Assembly (NCBI RefSeq): GCF_905220975.1
Contig: NZ_CAJNBK010000031.1
Location: 1 to 63,219, forward strand
DNA from: Paraburkholderia haematera
GTDB taxonomy: Bacteria; Pseudomonadota; Gammaproteobacteria; Burkholderiales; Burkholderiaceae
Length of the DNA: 63,219 nucleotides
Reading direction: 5' to 3'
Notes under the pieces: model-generated
Databases searched by the model: none
Told to the model about the DNA's origin: nothing
The model's input: only the letters and a program-made list of their open reading frames with translations
Part shown: positions 1 to 8,254 of the stretch, in pieces
Layout of the letters: every line of letters begins with the position of its first letter
Position numbering within the stretch: the stretch's first letter is position 1
Made by a program: the position numbers and the translations under genes

Positions 1-97
1 CGTTTTCGTGGAAAAAATCCTGCCCGGCGGTGAGCGTGTCGGCCGCGTGCTGGGCGTCGTGCTGATCGCCTGGGCGGGCGTCACCCTGCTGGTGTGA
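1..97 (+). CDS. C-terminal end of a DUF2182-like integral membrane protein (partial)
   Basis: An open frame enters from the left edge and stops with TGA at 95-97. The 31 visible residues contain EKILPGGERVGRVLG followed by a hydrophobic helix (VVLIAWAGVTLLV). This tail resembles the end of DUF2182 'predicted metal-binding integral membrane' proteins, where an E-K-x-x-P-x-G-x-x-x-G segment precedes the last helix. The assignment rests on this short tail only, so any other multi-pass protein with a similar end remains possible. On the other strand just downstream (about 122-190) a short frame ending LDTGNYALNLPAAA may be a separate gene tail that lost its body. Confidence 0.5.
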   Translation, partial: VFVEKILPGGERVGRVLGVVLIAWAGVTLLV

Positions 98-194
98 TCG
101 GCTTTTCTCTTTGCCGCTCGGCTACGCAGCCGCGGGAAGATTCAGCGCGTAGTTGCCGGTATCCAGGTTGGCGGTCGTGGTCGGGAAGCGACCT

Positions 195-446
195 TTATGC
201 GTGACCCGTCACGAACTTTTTCGTCGCGTGATAGCCGTGCTTCGTTGCATCGGCAACGGCATGGCCAGCCGTCTTCGCACCATGGCCGACCGCGTGCGTG
301 GCATCGCGCACAGCATGCCCGGTTTTCTTTCCGGCCGTTTTGACGTCGTTCTTGAACTCGTGGGCACCTGTAGCCAGGCTCGCATGAGCCAGCGGGCTGA
401 GCACGGCCAGCACGAACAGGATGATCGAAATTCTCGTCTTCTTCAT
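195..446 (-). CDS. small exported Lys/His/Ala-rich repeat protein
   Basis: An 83-residue protein. I chose the ATG at 446 because GGGAGAA lies just upstream and the protein then begins with a clean signal peptide (MKKTRISIILFVLAVLSPLAHA). The mature part is a run of imperfect 11-residue units built on K-T-A-G-x-x-x-G-H-A-V and D-A-T-H/K motifs. This composition recalls LEA-like or apolipophorin-like amphipathic repeats in small secreted stress proteins of Burkholderiaceae. No catalytic motif is visible. A periplasmic protective role is a guess. Its promoter region is made of the decayed DsbA-like gene just upstream. Confidence 0.7.
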   Translation of the reverse strand: MKKTRISIILFVLAVLSPLAHASLATGAHEFKNDVKTAGKKTGHAVRDATHAVGHGAKTAGHAVADATKHGYHATKKFVTGHA

Positions 447-483
447 CACGCTGATTCTCCCACTCCAGAAATGCCACACTACG

Positions 484-706
484 CTTCGGCCGAATCTGTT
501 GGATAACCTGCTCGAAGGTTTCGACGGGCTATCCGCCGCTCACAAGATAGCGATGGTTGAAAATGATTGCCGGCATCCGACTGGATGCCCATCGCCTGGT
601 ATCGCCGCTCTTCCGCACGAAACTCATCGGAGTCGTCTCCGCTTTGCAGCACGTCACGTGCCTCTGCGGCGTTGAGTCCCGCTATCACCTTCGTTCCGTA
701 AATCAT
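484..706 (-). pseudogene. decayed DsbA/FrnE-family thiol oxidoreductase, C-terminal remnant
   Basis: Read on the minus strand, one frame gives TKVIAGLNAAEARDVLQSG and then RAEERRYQAMGIQS. After a one-base shift near 577, the next frame gives PAIIFNHRYLVSGG, an in-frame TAG at 529-531, then PVETFEQVIQQI. Joined, these match the end of FrnE/2-hydroxychromene-carboxylate-isomerase-like DsbA proteins: the cis-Pro loop with a 'VPxFxxNxRYxxSGGQP' stretch and a final amphipathic helix. The TAG sits where the family has Gln, which fits a CAG-to-TAG change. The N-terminal thioredoxin half with its CxxC is absent. The gene therefore carries a 5' truncation, a frameshift and a nonsense codon. Confidence 0.75.
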
Positions 707-1155
707 TGCTGCCGAGCGGAAAATGCTGTGCGTCAGGCAGATCTAGGCTGCCGAATTGAAACTGTTCATTTTGGCGCCGATTGTAGCCGGTGGCCGCATT
801 CTGATTCGCAACGAAGTGTGTCCGAACGTAACCGGTCGGACACAGACATTTGATTAGTTTGCTAATGGCGTTTGCGTGTTCGCCTTGGTGTGGCAGTTGG
901 CATTCGCCCTGAGCGCCATGAACTACCCCGACTGGGTGGACGATGTGTTCTCAGCAATTCGGCAAAACCCGTCAGGTCTGGCTGCCGCCGCTCCGTTCGG
1001 GGCGGCGATTGGCCCCTTGTGGCTGAACCCTATCGCGCGACGACGGGCTCAGCGCGACCCACAAGAGGCTAAGGCCACTTGGCGAAAAGGCAATGGGGTG
1101 CACGGCGAGGCGGTGTAGGTCATCACTGGCGAGCGTGTGTTCGGCCTTCGCGCGA
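707..1155. other. intergenic stretch without a supported gene
   Basis: Open frames here are short and show no recognisable domain. One frame at 876-1118 is uninterrupted, but it has no ribosome site and no family resemblance. The stretch separates the decayed FrnE-like gene from the exported protein at 1156-1587 and probably marks a recombination boundary. Confidence 0.5.
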
Positions 1156-1587
1156 TCAATGGTACGTCGTTGTAGACGACTGCAGCTTCGTTAGCACGCC
1201 ATGTTGGAATCGGAACCAGCCTTGAGCGCTTTGCATCACGACTTCATCGCCTTGCCAGAACACGCGCTTGACCGTTATGCGCTTACCCGAGCGTTGCACA
1301 AGTGGCGGCTGGTGGCGAAAATCGTACAGCACCGGGCCGGCATCAGTCTGCACAAGCGTGCGCGTGACACTGTCATTTGCGTCGCCGACGTCATCGAAAT
1401 GCGTGAGCGCGCTCGCACTGAAGCGATCGAAAATCTCCTTGTCGAGCATCCCCGCGAAATCGCGGTCGACGCGCACGAATTGCAGGTTACCCGAGGGCGT
1501 GAGGAGCGGGCCGGAGGCGTTGCTTTGCGCATGAACGCAAGTCACGAAAGAGGTAGCTGCAAGCGCAGCGAGAAGCAGTCGTCTCAT
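1156..1587 (-). CDS. hypothetical exported protein
   Basis: A 143-residue protein. The ATG at 1587 is preferred over an upstream TTG because AAAGGAAAC stands directly before it and the signal peptide MRRLLLAALAATSFVTCVHA then starts the protein, with cleavage expected after A-H-A. The mature part has a mixed alpha/beta look, with QFVRVDRDFAGMLDKEIFDRF and a later stretch KRVFWQGDEVVMQSAQGW. There are no cysteines, no lipobox and no motif I can assign. It is probably periplasmic. It stands alone, facing away from the EAL gene at 2050. I do not recognise the family. Confidence 0.7.
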   Translation of the reverse strand: MRRLLLAALAATSFVTCVHAQSNASGPLLTPSGNLQFVRVDRDFAGMLDKEIFDRFSASALTHFDDVGDANDSVTRTLVQTDAGPVLYDFRHQPPLVQRSGKRITVKRVFWQGDEVVMQSAQGWFRFQHGVLTKLQSSTTTYH

Positions 1588-1734
1588 GTTTCCTTTTAGA
1601 TTCAAATGCCTGGTTCACATCCCGCATCGAGAACATGCAACCCGTCGACATCGCCAGGAAGCGACATCGCCGCCCTGACGGGCGACGGGGTGAAAGTGAG
1701 TTTGCCAAACCGCTTTAACCGGAAAGAGGCAATC

Positions 1735-1872
1735 ATGAACTATAGCGGCATTGACCTACATTCAAACAACAGCGTGCTGATCGTCGCTCGAGATGTTCGA
1801 GAAACCGACTGCCTGGCCGCGCCCGTTGATCCCGCTAGCCTGGCTGGTGTTGCCAGGCATCAAACAAATTGA
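1735..1872 (+). pseudogene. truncated start of an IS110-family transposase
   Basis: A frame starts at ATG 1735 behind AAAGAGGCAATC and reads MNYSGIDLHSNNSVLIVA. This is the N-terminus of DEDD transposases of IS110-type elements, whose first catalytic Asp lies in 'GIDLHS'. After about 18 residues the resemblance ends abruptly, and the frame runs into unrelated sequence and stops at 1872. The remaining roughly 300 residues, including the C-terminal Ser domain, are missing. This is the left edge of an element removed by deletion. The following 1873-2049 holds no gene I can support. Confidence 0.75.
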
Positions 1873-2049
1873 TCGGCTGTTCATATTCACCTCCGAGCGA
1901 ATATACGATGCACAATTCAAACGCATTGAAAAAATAGCTCCAGATACTATCCTGCAGGCTGGCATCGCATTTCCATGCGTTCGGCCCTGAGCATGCCGCA
2001 CCTCTAGTGCGAAGTCTCCCCTACGGCTATTCACGACGGAACTCGCGAG

Positions 2050-3633
2050 ATGATCAAGCGGCTGTCGCTTATTTCTGCTTCTGTCGCACTGGGCTGCGTA
2101 GCGACGGTTGTCCCGGTACTGACCAGCATCTATATCGCCGACGAAGATGCGGAACGTCGCGAGCAAGCGGATCTGCAGCAGTTCGCCGCGAAAGCCGTGA
2201 TGCGCACGGAGCTTGTCACCTACCAGGCATTTACCGCTATCGCGGACATGAAGGCTGCGCCCGGCGGTCGATGCTCTCCCGCGCATATCGCGCAGCTTGC
2301 CCGCGTGGTTTTTAATTACCGGTATGTGCAGGACGCGGGGACATACGGCGACGGGCAATATTTATGCTCACCGCTTCTGGGCGACGTTCGGGCGCAGCAT
2401 CTGACGATGCCTCCGCCCGATTGGCGGAGCAACGACGGCTATCTGGTCTGGTACAGGCAGAAGAATCCTCTCAGCGACGAGCGCCAGGATATTCAGATTG
2501 GCCGCGATGGAAATTATGTCTCGATCGATCCGCAGTCCTACGTCGATCTTATCGACCCCGCCCGGAGACCGATCGCAGCGATCAATGTCGAGACGAATAC
2601 AATCCTCGCGCTGTCCCCCGGCGCGGACGGCGACGATATGCTCAACGCATGGAAGCTGGCTGGGCAAGTGAACGATGAACAATGGCACTACGCTGTCGCC
2701 CGTTCGCCAAGCCGGCCCCTTGGGGTGGTCGTCAAAGCTCCGCGTAGCAGCCTCGTGGGTCACTGGCCGGGTTTGCTCGTCATGTGGCTTTCGATTGGCG
2801 TCCTCACGGGAGGTGTGCTTGGCTGGATTGCGTTCAGGCGAATCTCTCGGCAACTCTCCTTTGCAGCGACGCTCGAATGGGCCATTGCACGCAAGAGAAT
2901 CGACGTGGTCTTCCAGCCGATCGTCCGTCTTGCGAGCGGCGAATGCGTTGGCGTGGAAGCGCTCGTCAGATGGAACTTGAACGGGCGCAACATCTCGCCG
3001 GAAATCTTTGTCGCGGTCGCGGAGCAAAACGGCCTTATTCAGCAGTTGACGGACCTGGTACTGGACAAGACGATCGACGAGCTGTCGAAGCTCCTGCGCT
3101 CGCGTCCTTCGTTCTATGTCTCTATCAACGTGAGCAGCGAAGATTTACGGACGCGCCGTTTCCTGGACGTTATCACCGCCCGGCTGGGGGGAACCGGCAT
3201 CCTCCCTGCGCAGGTCAGAATCGAAGCAACAGAGCGAAGCTTCATGGATGCCGACGCAACGCGGCAGACGATCACGGCATTCCGGGACGCGGGTCACCCG
3301 GTCTATATCGACGATTTCGGGACCGGATACTCCAGCCTTTCGTATCTGCAAACCTTTACGATCGACGTCCTGAAGATCGACAAGTCATTTATCGACACCA
3401 TGGCACAAGATGCGGCATCCAGTATCGTCGCGCCTCATATCATCGAAATGGCACACGAACTGGGGGTGGAAATCGTGGCGGAAGGCGTCGAGCGCGATGT
3501 CCAGGTCGAATACCTGGTACAGAGAGGCGTCCAGTATGGACAGGGCTGGCTGTTTGCCAGGGCCATGCCTGTCAGTGAACTTATTTCCTGGCTAACCGAA
3601 AGCAGATCGACGCTTCAGCCGGTCAATCAGTAA
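2050..3633 (+). CDS. CSS-motif/EAL cyclic-di-GMP phosphodiesterase
   Basis: A 527-residue inner-membrane enzyme predicted to hydrolyse cyclic di-GMP to pGpG. It has an N-terminal helix (about 5-28) and a periplasmic segment (30-240) with two cysteines, C75 and C106, each in a C-S-P context, as in CSS-type sensor domains whose disulfide state controls activity. A second helix (240-262) follows. The EAL domain covers about 285-515 and keeps EALVRW (303-308), N360 with the following SSED, the Glu in IEATER (391-396), DDFGTGYSS (421-429), KIDKSF (442-447) and EGVE. All metal and substrate residues appear present, so it should be active. There is no GGDEF domain. The architecture matches PdeC/YjcC-type proteins. 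Its neighbour downstream is another c-di-GMP enzyme, but 380 bases separate them. Confidence 0.93.
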   Translation: MIKRLSLISASVALGCVATVVPVLTSIYIADEDAERREQADLQQFAAKAVMRTELVTYQAFTAIADMKAAPGGRCSPAHIAQLARVVFNYRYVQDAGTYGDGQYLCSPLLGDVRAQHLTMPPPDWRSNDGYLVWYRQKNPLSDERQDIQIGRDGNYVSIDPQSYVDLIDPARRPIAAINVETNTILALSPGADGDDMLNAWKLAGQVNDEQWHYAVARSPSRPLGVVVKAPRSSLVGHWPGLLVMWLSIGVLTGGVLGWIAFRRISRQLSFAATLEWAIARKRIDVVFQPIVRLASGECVGVEALVRWNLNGRNISPEIFVAVAEQNGLIQQLTDLVLDKTIDELSKLLRSRPSFYVSINVSSEDLRTRRFLDVITARLGGTGILPAQVRIEATERSFMDADATRQTITAFRDAGHPVYIDDFGTGYSSLSYLQTFTIDVLKIDKSFIDTMAQDAASSIVAPHIIEMAHELGVEIVAEGVERDVQVEYLVQRGVQYGQGWLFARAMPVSELISWLTESRSTLQPVNQ

Positions 3634-4013
3634 CCCGGTCATCAGAATCGCGGGGTGCGCCGACGCGGCCACCCTGTGTCAGCCAGGTAGAAAACTATCG
3701 AGGCAGGACGTAAAGATTGTTCCATCCGTGTCGATATATAGCTTGAAGTGCCGCCTCATCGTGTGGCAGATTGGCACTTGTCTTCCGGCTTATACATGCA
3801 GCATCGGGCTCACCAGCTCAGCCGAGAACAGCACATTGTTCAAGTCATTGTTAAACGCGGCTGACAAGGTGCACAACGCCAACGAGCGGGCTGAAATCCG
3901 ATGGTCGCATGTTCCAGCGATGATTCAGGAGTCCGGTGACGGTAAGCAACGATTCCTGACAAATTGATGGCTGATCTGAAAGCAGGCCGGGCGCAGACGT
4001 AGTCCGGAAGACC
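3634..4013. other. intergenic region between two c-di-GMP genes
   Basis: This 380-base gap has no convincing coding sequence. A frame at 3728-3967 lacks a ribosome site and has an unusual composition. No clear terminator follows the EAL gene, and no clear promoter motif stands before the GGDEF-EAL gene. Confidence 0.5.
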
Positions 4014-6314
4014 ATGATTCGAATCACGCGTTCCCTTCTGGCAAAACCGACCCTGTTTATTTTCGCCGGGATTGGTATCACGCTTGCCACCACCGGCGTC
4101 ACGGCAGTCTCGCTGTATCAAATGAGACTGGACGCAATGTCACAGGCACGCGACGCTGCGCAAAACCTCGTGCTCTCCCTGCAAAAAGAGACCGAGCGTA
4201 ATCTCGACATCTGCCAACTTGCCATGCGTGATGTCGTGACTACGATCGAGACCCCCGGCATTCTCAAACTCACTCCCGATGCCCGGCAGCTCGTCGCTTT
4301 CAGCGCGGCAAGCAATGTCAGGGAACTGGGTGTGATATTCGCGGCAGATGCTGCCGGCAACAGCGCCCTCGACTCCCGCGGGGCTCCGCCGATCAAGTTC
4401 AATGTGCGTGATCGCGATTACTTTCAGGTTCAACAACAGCAGAAAGGCGCGGGCTTGTATCTCAGCAAGCCGTTCGTACCTCGCGCAAGCAATGCTGCGC
4501 AGCCGTCGATAGCACTGAGCCTGCGCCTCGATGATGCAAATGGCCACTTCGCTGGCATTGTTGCGAGTACGCTCAAGTTAAGCTATTTCCACCAGCTATT
4601 CGAAGGCGCGATACTCGGCGATCACGGAACCCTTACGCTTTTGCGCACAGACGGGACTGTCCTGATGCGGCAACCGTATCACGGGGACCATATTGGCAGC
4701 ACCCTCGCCGGTGGACATTCCTTTCCGCCTCTCGTGCAATCGGATCACGGAACCTATGTCGACTTTGCGGTGCTAGACCACGTCGAGCGCCTATACAGCT
4801 TCAGGCGGATCGGGAACTATCCACTCGTCGTGGTCGTTGGCCTCGCGACTGAGGATATCTACGCCGGGTGGCGTAAGCGGGCGTTTGCCATTGGTTTCGT
4901 TACGGCCATACTGGATGCGCTGACCATCATGCTTTCGCTGATGTTCAGCGGACAATTGCGGATGAGATTCGCCATGGAGCGTCAGTTGCAGACGCTGGCA
5001 TGGTTCGATGCCCTGACCGGCTTGCCCAACCGGGCACAACTCAACAAGGAAACGCTCGGTATCCTGGCGGACGCCAGCCGGAGTTCGTCACAGTTCGCGA
5101 TTCTGTTCATTGATCTGGACCGTTTCAAGCGTGTCAACGACACGCAGGGCCATTCTGCCGGTGACGAAGTGTTGAGCGAAATCGCGCGGCGTCTCCGGAA
5201 TTGCGTCCGGGGTGAGGACGTGATCGGCCGCCTCGGTGGAGATGAGTTCCTGGCAGTACTGCGAAATTGTGACGTACACAGGGCAGCTCACGTAGCTGGA
5301 CGCATCCTGCAAGCCCTGTACCAGCCTATCACCGTCAACGCAAAGTATGACACCAGCATCACGCTCAGTGCGAGCATCGGCGTCTCGCTGTATCCCCATG
5401 ACGGGCAGGACGCCGATACCCTGCTGCGTAACGCAGACATGGCGATGTACAAGGCGAAGAGTACGGGACGTAACCAGGTGCATTTCTACGCGCCAGTGTA
5501 TGAGCGTCAAGCCAAAGAACAGCTCGAACTGGAAATCGCGCTGCAGCGAGCCTTGCAAGGGAGTGCACTGAGCGTCGCCTACCAGCCCAAAGTCGACGTG
5601 ACGGGAACACTGCATGGCGCCGAAGCCCTGGTTCGGTGGAACGACGAGAAACTGGGCGTCGTTCCGCCGGACCGCTTTATCGCCATCGCAGAAGAAAGCG
5701 GCCTGATTGCAGAACTCGATGATTGGGTGCTGGACGAGGCCTGCCGTCAACTCGCCGAATGGCGCACTGAGGGTATCGATATACCGAACATATCGGTGAA
5801 TGTCTGTGCTGCCGACTTCAAGCGTCCGCACTATCCGGGCTTTATCGCGCGCACCCTGAAAGCCCATGGCCTCGCGCCTGAGAACCTGATCCTGGAAATG
5901 ACCGAGCGAGTCATGTTTGATGAGTCGGTCGATGACATTCGCACATCGCTCGATGCGATACATGCCCTCGGCATAGCTCTGTCAATAGATGACTTCGGTA
6001 CGGGCTACTCGTCCCTAAGCTATCTGCACCGGTTCCCTGTCAAAGAACTGAAAATCGACAAGAGCTTTGTGCGGGGTATCGGAGCCGATGCAATGGCCGA
6101 ATCTCTGGCACAGACTGTCATTAACATTGGCAACGTGCTGAAGTTGAGTGTCATCGCAGAAGGTGTGGAAACGCAAGCGCAGCGCGACTTTCTCCATCAC
6201 CACGGCTGCCTTATGTACCAGGGATATCTGTATTCGCCTCCGTTGACACCAAAAGAATTTGCGCGGTGGGTAGAGGCACATCGGCAACAAACACCTATCA
6301 GCGAATCAGGCTAG
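4014..6314 (+). CDS. Cache-GGDEF-EAL bifunctional cyclic-di-GMP enzyme
   Basis: A 766-residue membrane sensor. A first helix (13-35) is followed by a periplasmic double-Cache-like domain (about 40-285) with FNVRDRDYFQ and KPFVPRAS typical of dCache_1, and a second helix (about 288-313). The GGDEF domain (about 325-485) has an intact GGDEF at 408-412 with RGED five residues before it, so both the cyclase site and the product-inhibition I-site are present. The EAL domain (about 505-750) keeps EALVRW, MTER, DDFGTGYSS, KIDKSF and EGVE. Both halves could be active. Which one dominates cannot be told from sequence, and a ligand-driven switch is plausible. The ligand is unknown. Confidence 0.93.
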   Translation: MIRITRSLLAKPTLFIFAGIGITLATTGVTAVSLYQMRLDAMSQARDAAQNLVLSLQKETERNLDICQLAMRDVVTTIETPGILKLTPDARQLVAFSAASNVRELGVIFAADAAGNSALDSRGAPPIKFNVRDRDYFQVQQQQKGAGLYLSKPFVPRASNAAQPSIALSLRLDDANGHFAGIVASTLKLSYFHQLFEGAILGDHGTLTLLRTDGTVLMRQPYHGDHIGSTLAGGHSFPPLVQSDHGTYVDFAVLDHVERLYSFRRIGNYPLVVVVGLATEDIYAGWRKRAFAIGFVTAILDALTIMLSLMFSGQLRMRFAMERQLQTLAWFDALTGLPNRAQLNKETLGILADASRSSSQFAILFIDLDRFKRVNDTQGHSAGDEVLSEIARRLRNCVRGEDVIGRLGGDEFLAVLRNCDVHRAAHVAGRILQALYQPITVNAKYDTSITLSASIGVSLYPHDGQDADTLLRNADMAMYKAKSTGRNQVHFYAPVYERQAKEQLELEIALQRALQGSALSVAYQPKVDVTGTLHGAEALVRWNDEKLGVVPPDRFIAIAEESGLIAELDDWVLDEACRQLAEWRTEGIDIPNISVNVCAADFKRPHYPGFIARTLKAHGLAPENLILEMTERVMFDESVDDIRTSLDAIHALGIALSIDDFGTGYSSLSYLHRFPVKELKIDKSFVRGIGADAMAESLAQTVINIGNVLKLSVIAEGVETQAQRDFLHHHGCLMYQGYLYSPPLTPKEFARWVEAHRQQTPISESG

Positions 6315-6342
6315 CCGACATTCGTCGATAGAGACAACCGGC

Positions 6343-6735
6343 TCACTCAATTCGCTCGACAAACTGCGTACGATCAAACGGAGCGTCGTATGGCTCTGGC
6401 CAGAACTCGACCATCCGGGTGATTTTGCCGCGTTCGACCGTAAAGAATGAGATTGCTCTTGCGTGCAGGGCGCCATCGGTTACAAACACGTCCGACACCG
6501 CCTCATTCCCACCGCCGACGAGACGATTGACCGTGAAAACCCACGGTCCTTGCGCCGGGTATTCAGTGTTGAGCCGAGCAAAATTCGTCGCGCCCCGGAT
6601 ACGCTCTTTCGATTGAGGCCACTCAAGGACAAAGTCCTCCGCGAGAACCGCTTCGACGGCGTGAAAATCGTTTGTGGCCATAAGGCGCCAAAACTCTTGA
6701 ACCACTTGCGATGCGGTCTCGGGGGAAGTAGTCAT
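6343..6735 (-). CDS. SnoaL-like (NTF2-fold) protein
   Basis: A 130-residue small alpha+beta barrel protein. The N-terminal helix, the FVLEWPQSKERIRGA segment and the closing VERGKITRMVEFWPEPYDAPF are typical of SnoaL_2/NTF2-like folds. Such proteins act as isomerases, cyclases or small-molecule binders, and no specific reaction can be assigned. I chose ATG 6735. An in-frame TTG at 6756 is possible, and neither has a strong ribosome site. It is the last gene of the minus-strand run SnoaL (8027-7626), SDR (7558-6803), SnoaL (this one), which probably depends on the divergent TetR regulator. Confidence 0.8.
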   Translation of the reverse strand: MTTSPETASQVVQEFWRLMATNDFHAVEAVLAEDFVLEWPQSKERIRGATNFARLNTEYPAQGPWVFTVNRLVGGGNEAVSDVFVTDGALHARAISFFTVERGKITRMVEFWPEPYDAPFDRTQFVERIE

Positions 6736-6802
6736 GATGTTGAGTGCAAAAGGCAATTATCTCTGGAAATTGACCTGCGTCACCCATCCCGCAGGCACGC
6801 AT

Positions 6803-7558
6803 TCATCCGCCGAACACTTCCAGCATCTGCGCATTCAGACCATTGACGAAAGCGTGCTCGCCGGGTCCCGGGTTCTCGCGGAACTGCTTCGCGCCTTCAA
6901 CCAGAACTTCATCCACATCCGTTCCGAGGACCGCCATTGTTTCTTCGATGAAGGGCTCAAGCGGCATCGCCTGTTCGGCCTCGCGGCTGTTCATGAGGTC
7001 CGTGCGCACCCAGGGCGGTGCAATCTCGAGTACGCGAACCTTCGTATTTTGAAGCATGAAGCGTTGCGAAAGGATGTATGAATGCAGCGCCGCCTTGGTC
7101 GACGAATACACCGCCGTCACAGCCAGCGGAACGAACGCAAGGACCGAGCTTGTGTAGGCGACGACAGCGTCGTCTTTGGTCTTGAGATGATCGATCAGCG
7201 CCGACGTCATGCGGATCGGGCCCATGAGGTTGGTCGTAATAGTCGACACCATCAGCGCGTCGTCGATGTGGCCGCCCGCATGGTCAGCCTGCATGACCCC
7301 TGCGTTGTTGATCAGCACGTTGAGATCGGGATAATCCGCGATCAGTTGGGCCGCAACCTTCGCGATGCTGGCCGGATCGGTAATGTCGAGCTCGATTGCC
7401 GTCATGCCGGGATTCGCCGCCACCACTTCGTCGAGATGGCTGCGCCGGCGGCCGCTGATGATGACCTTGTTGCCGCGCTTGTGAAGCGCCTCGGCAAGCC
7501 CGCGGCCAATGCCCGAACCGCCACCCGTAATGAAGATCGTGTTTCCGTTGAGTTTCAT
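6803..7558 (-). CDS. short-chain dehydrogenase/reductase (DltE-like)
   Basis: A 251-residue NAD(P)-dependent oxidoreductase. TGGGSGIG (11-18) binds the dinucleotide, NNAG is at 84-87, Ser 137/138 with Y151 and K155 form the catalytic set, and R37/R38 after the second strand suggest NADP preference. The C-terminal part resembles DltE-like oxidoreductases annotated on D-alanine operons, but here no dlt gene is near. ATG 7558 has AGGAAAAC upstream. It lies 67 bases behind a SnoaL-like gene and before a second one. The module is likely controlled by the TetR protein at 8255. Substrate unknown. Confidence 0.92.
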   Translation of the reverse strand: MKLNGNTIFITGGGSGIGRGLAEALHKRGNKVIISGRRRSHLDEVVAANPGMTAIELDITDPASIAKVAAQLIADYPDLNVLINNAGVMQADHAGGHIDDALMVSTITTNLMGPIRMTSALIDHLKTKDDAVVAYTSSVLAFVPLAVTAVYSSTKAALHSYILSQRFMLQNTKVRVLEIAPPWVRTDLMNSREAEQAMPLEPFIEETMAVLGTDVDEVLVEGAKQFRENPGPGEHAFVNGLNAQMLEVFGG

Positions 7559-7625
7559 GATCGTTTTCCTGTTGAAAGTCAGGTGCAACTTGGCGTTGTT
7601 AGTGCTGTAGGTAGGATTGAAGTGG

Positions 7626-8027
7626 TCACGCGGGGAACCGGTCGCCGAACATCGGCAGGCCGCTCGCGGATTCGGCCCTGGTCGCTTCGTCCTGAAGGAC
7701 GTCCCAGTGCTCGACGAGCTTGCCGTCTTCGAAACGGATAATGTCGGCTGCAATCCACGCAGCGGGCCTGCCGATCCCGGAGAAGCGGCCGTGGGTGATG
7801 ACATAGTCGCCGTCGGCCACGATCAGCTGATTCTCATAACGCACGCCGTCAGGCAGCGTGCGAACCAGGTTGAACAGGCCGTCGCGTCCCGGGGCGATAT
7901 GGGCGCTGTGCTGAATGTAGCGGTCGGACCAGAAGCGCTCGGCTGCAACGTAATCGCGGTTGTTGAACAAGGTGTCGAATGCTTCCAGCGCGAGCGCCTT
8001 GTTCTGTTCAGGGGTTGTCTTCGTCAT
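7626..8027 (-). CDS. SnoaL-like ester-cyclase-family protein
   Basis: A 133-residue NTF2-fold protein. It carries the pattern of the 'ester cyclase/SnoaL' group: ALEAFDTLFNNRDY, then ERFWSDRYIQHSAHI, then PGRDGLFNLV and a final DGKLVEHWDVLQ. The HWDVLQ end is strongly conserved in this group. ATG 8027 has AGGATCT eight bases upstream; a longer in-frame extension would run through the operator region and is unlikely. It is the promoter-proximal gene of the TetR-controlled unit. Proteins of this type often accompany dehydrogenases in stress-inducible detoxification clusters; the precise substrate is unknown. Confidence 0.88.
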   Translation of the reverse strand: MTKTTPEQNKALALEAFDTLFNNRDYVAAERFWSDRYIQHSAHIAPGRDGLFNLVRTLPDGVRYENQLIVADGDYVITHGRFSGIGRPAAWIAADIIRFEDGKLVEHWDVLQDEATRAESASGLPMFGDRFPA

Positions 8028-8131
8028 GTTGAGATCCTGTTTGCAGATTGAGGTAACGACGCCCGCAGGCGTCAGATAGCCGTTGTGCCCGCTGCTACCT
8101 GGACGTTCAGGCAAAGAAGGCTATACTTAAG

Positions 8132-8151
8132 ACAATGGTGAATGACATTGT
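8132..8151. promoter_or_regulatory. palindromic operator 1 (probable TetR site)
   Basis: Inverted repeat ACAATG-N8-CATTGT between the SnoaL gene and the divergent TetR gene. A second copy with the same arms and almost the same spacer lies at 8188-8208. The pair fits a TetR dimer repressing both directions. Confidence 0.7.
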
Positions 8152-8187
8152 CATTGAAATGGATTGTGGGCGCCCGCCCCATCGATG

Positions 8188-8208
8188 TCAATGGTGATCG
8201 ACATTGTA
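8188..8208. promoter_or_regulatory. palindromic operator 2 (probable TetR site)
   Basis: CAATG-N8-CATTG with spacer GTGATCGA, against GTGAATGA in operator 1. Centre-to-centre distance to operator 1 is about 56 bases. It lies immediately before the TetR coding region, as expected for autorepression. Confidence 0.7.
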
Positions 8209-8254
8209 TTTTTCGATGGATCTAATTGGGCCGCTATCGGCCGAAGGGGGAGAA

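Noticed and set aside
1793..1990. 65-codon frame after the IS110 remnant
   Set aside because: No ribosome site and no resemblance to any family; probably chance.
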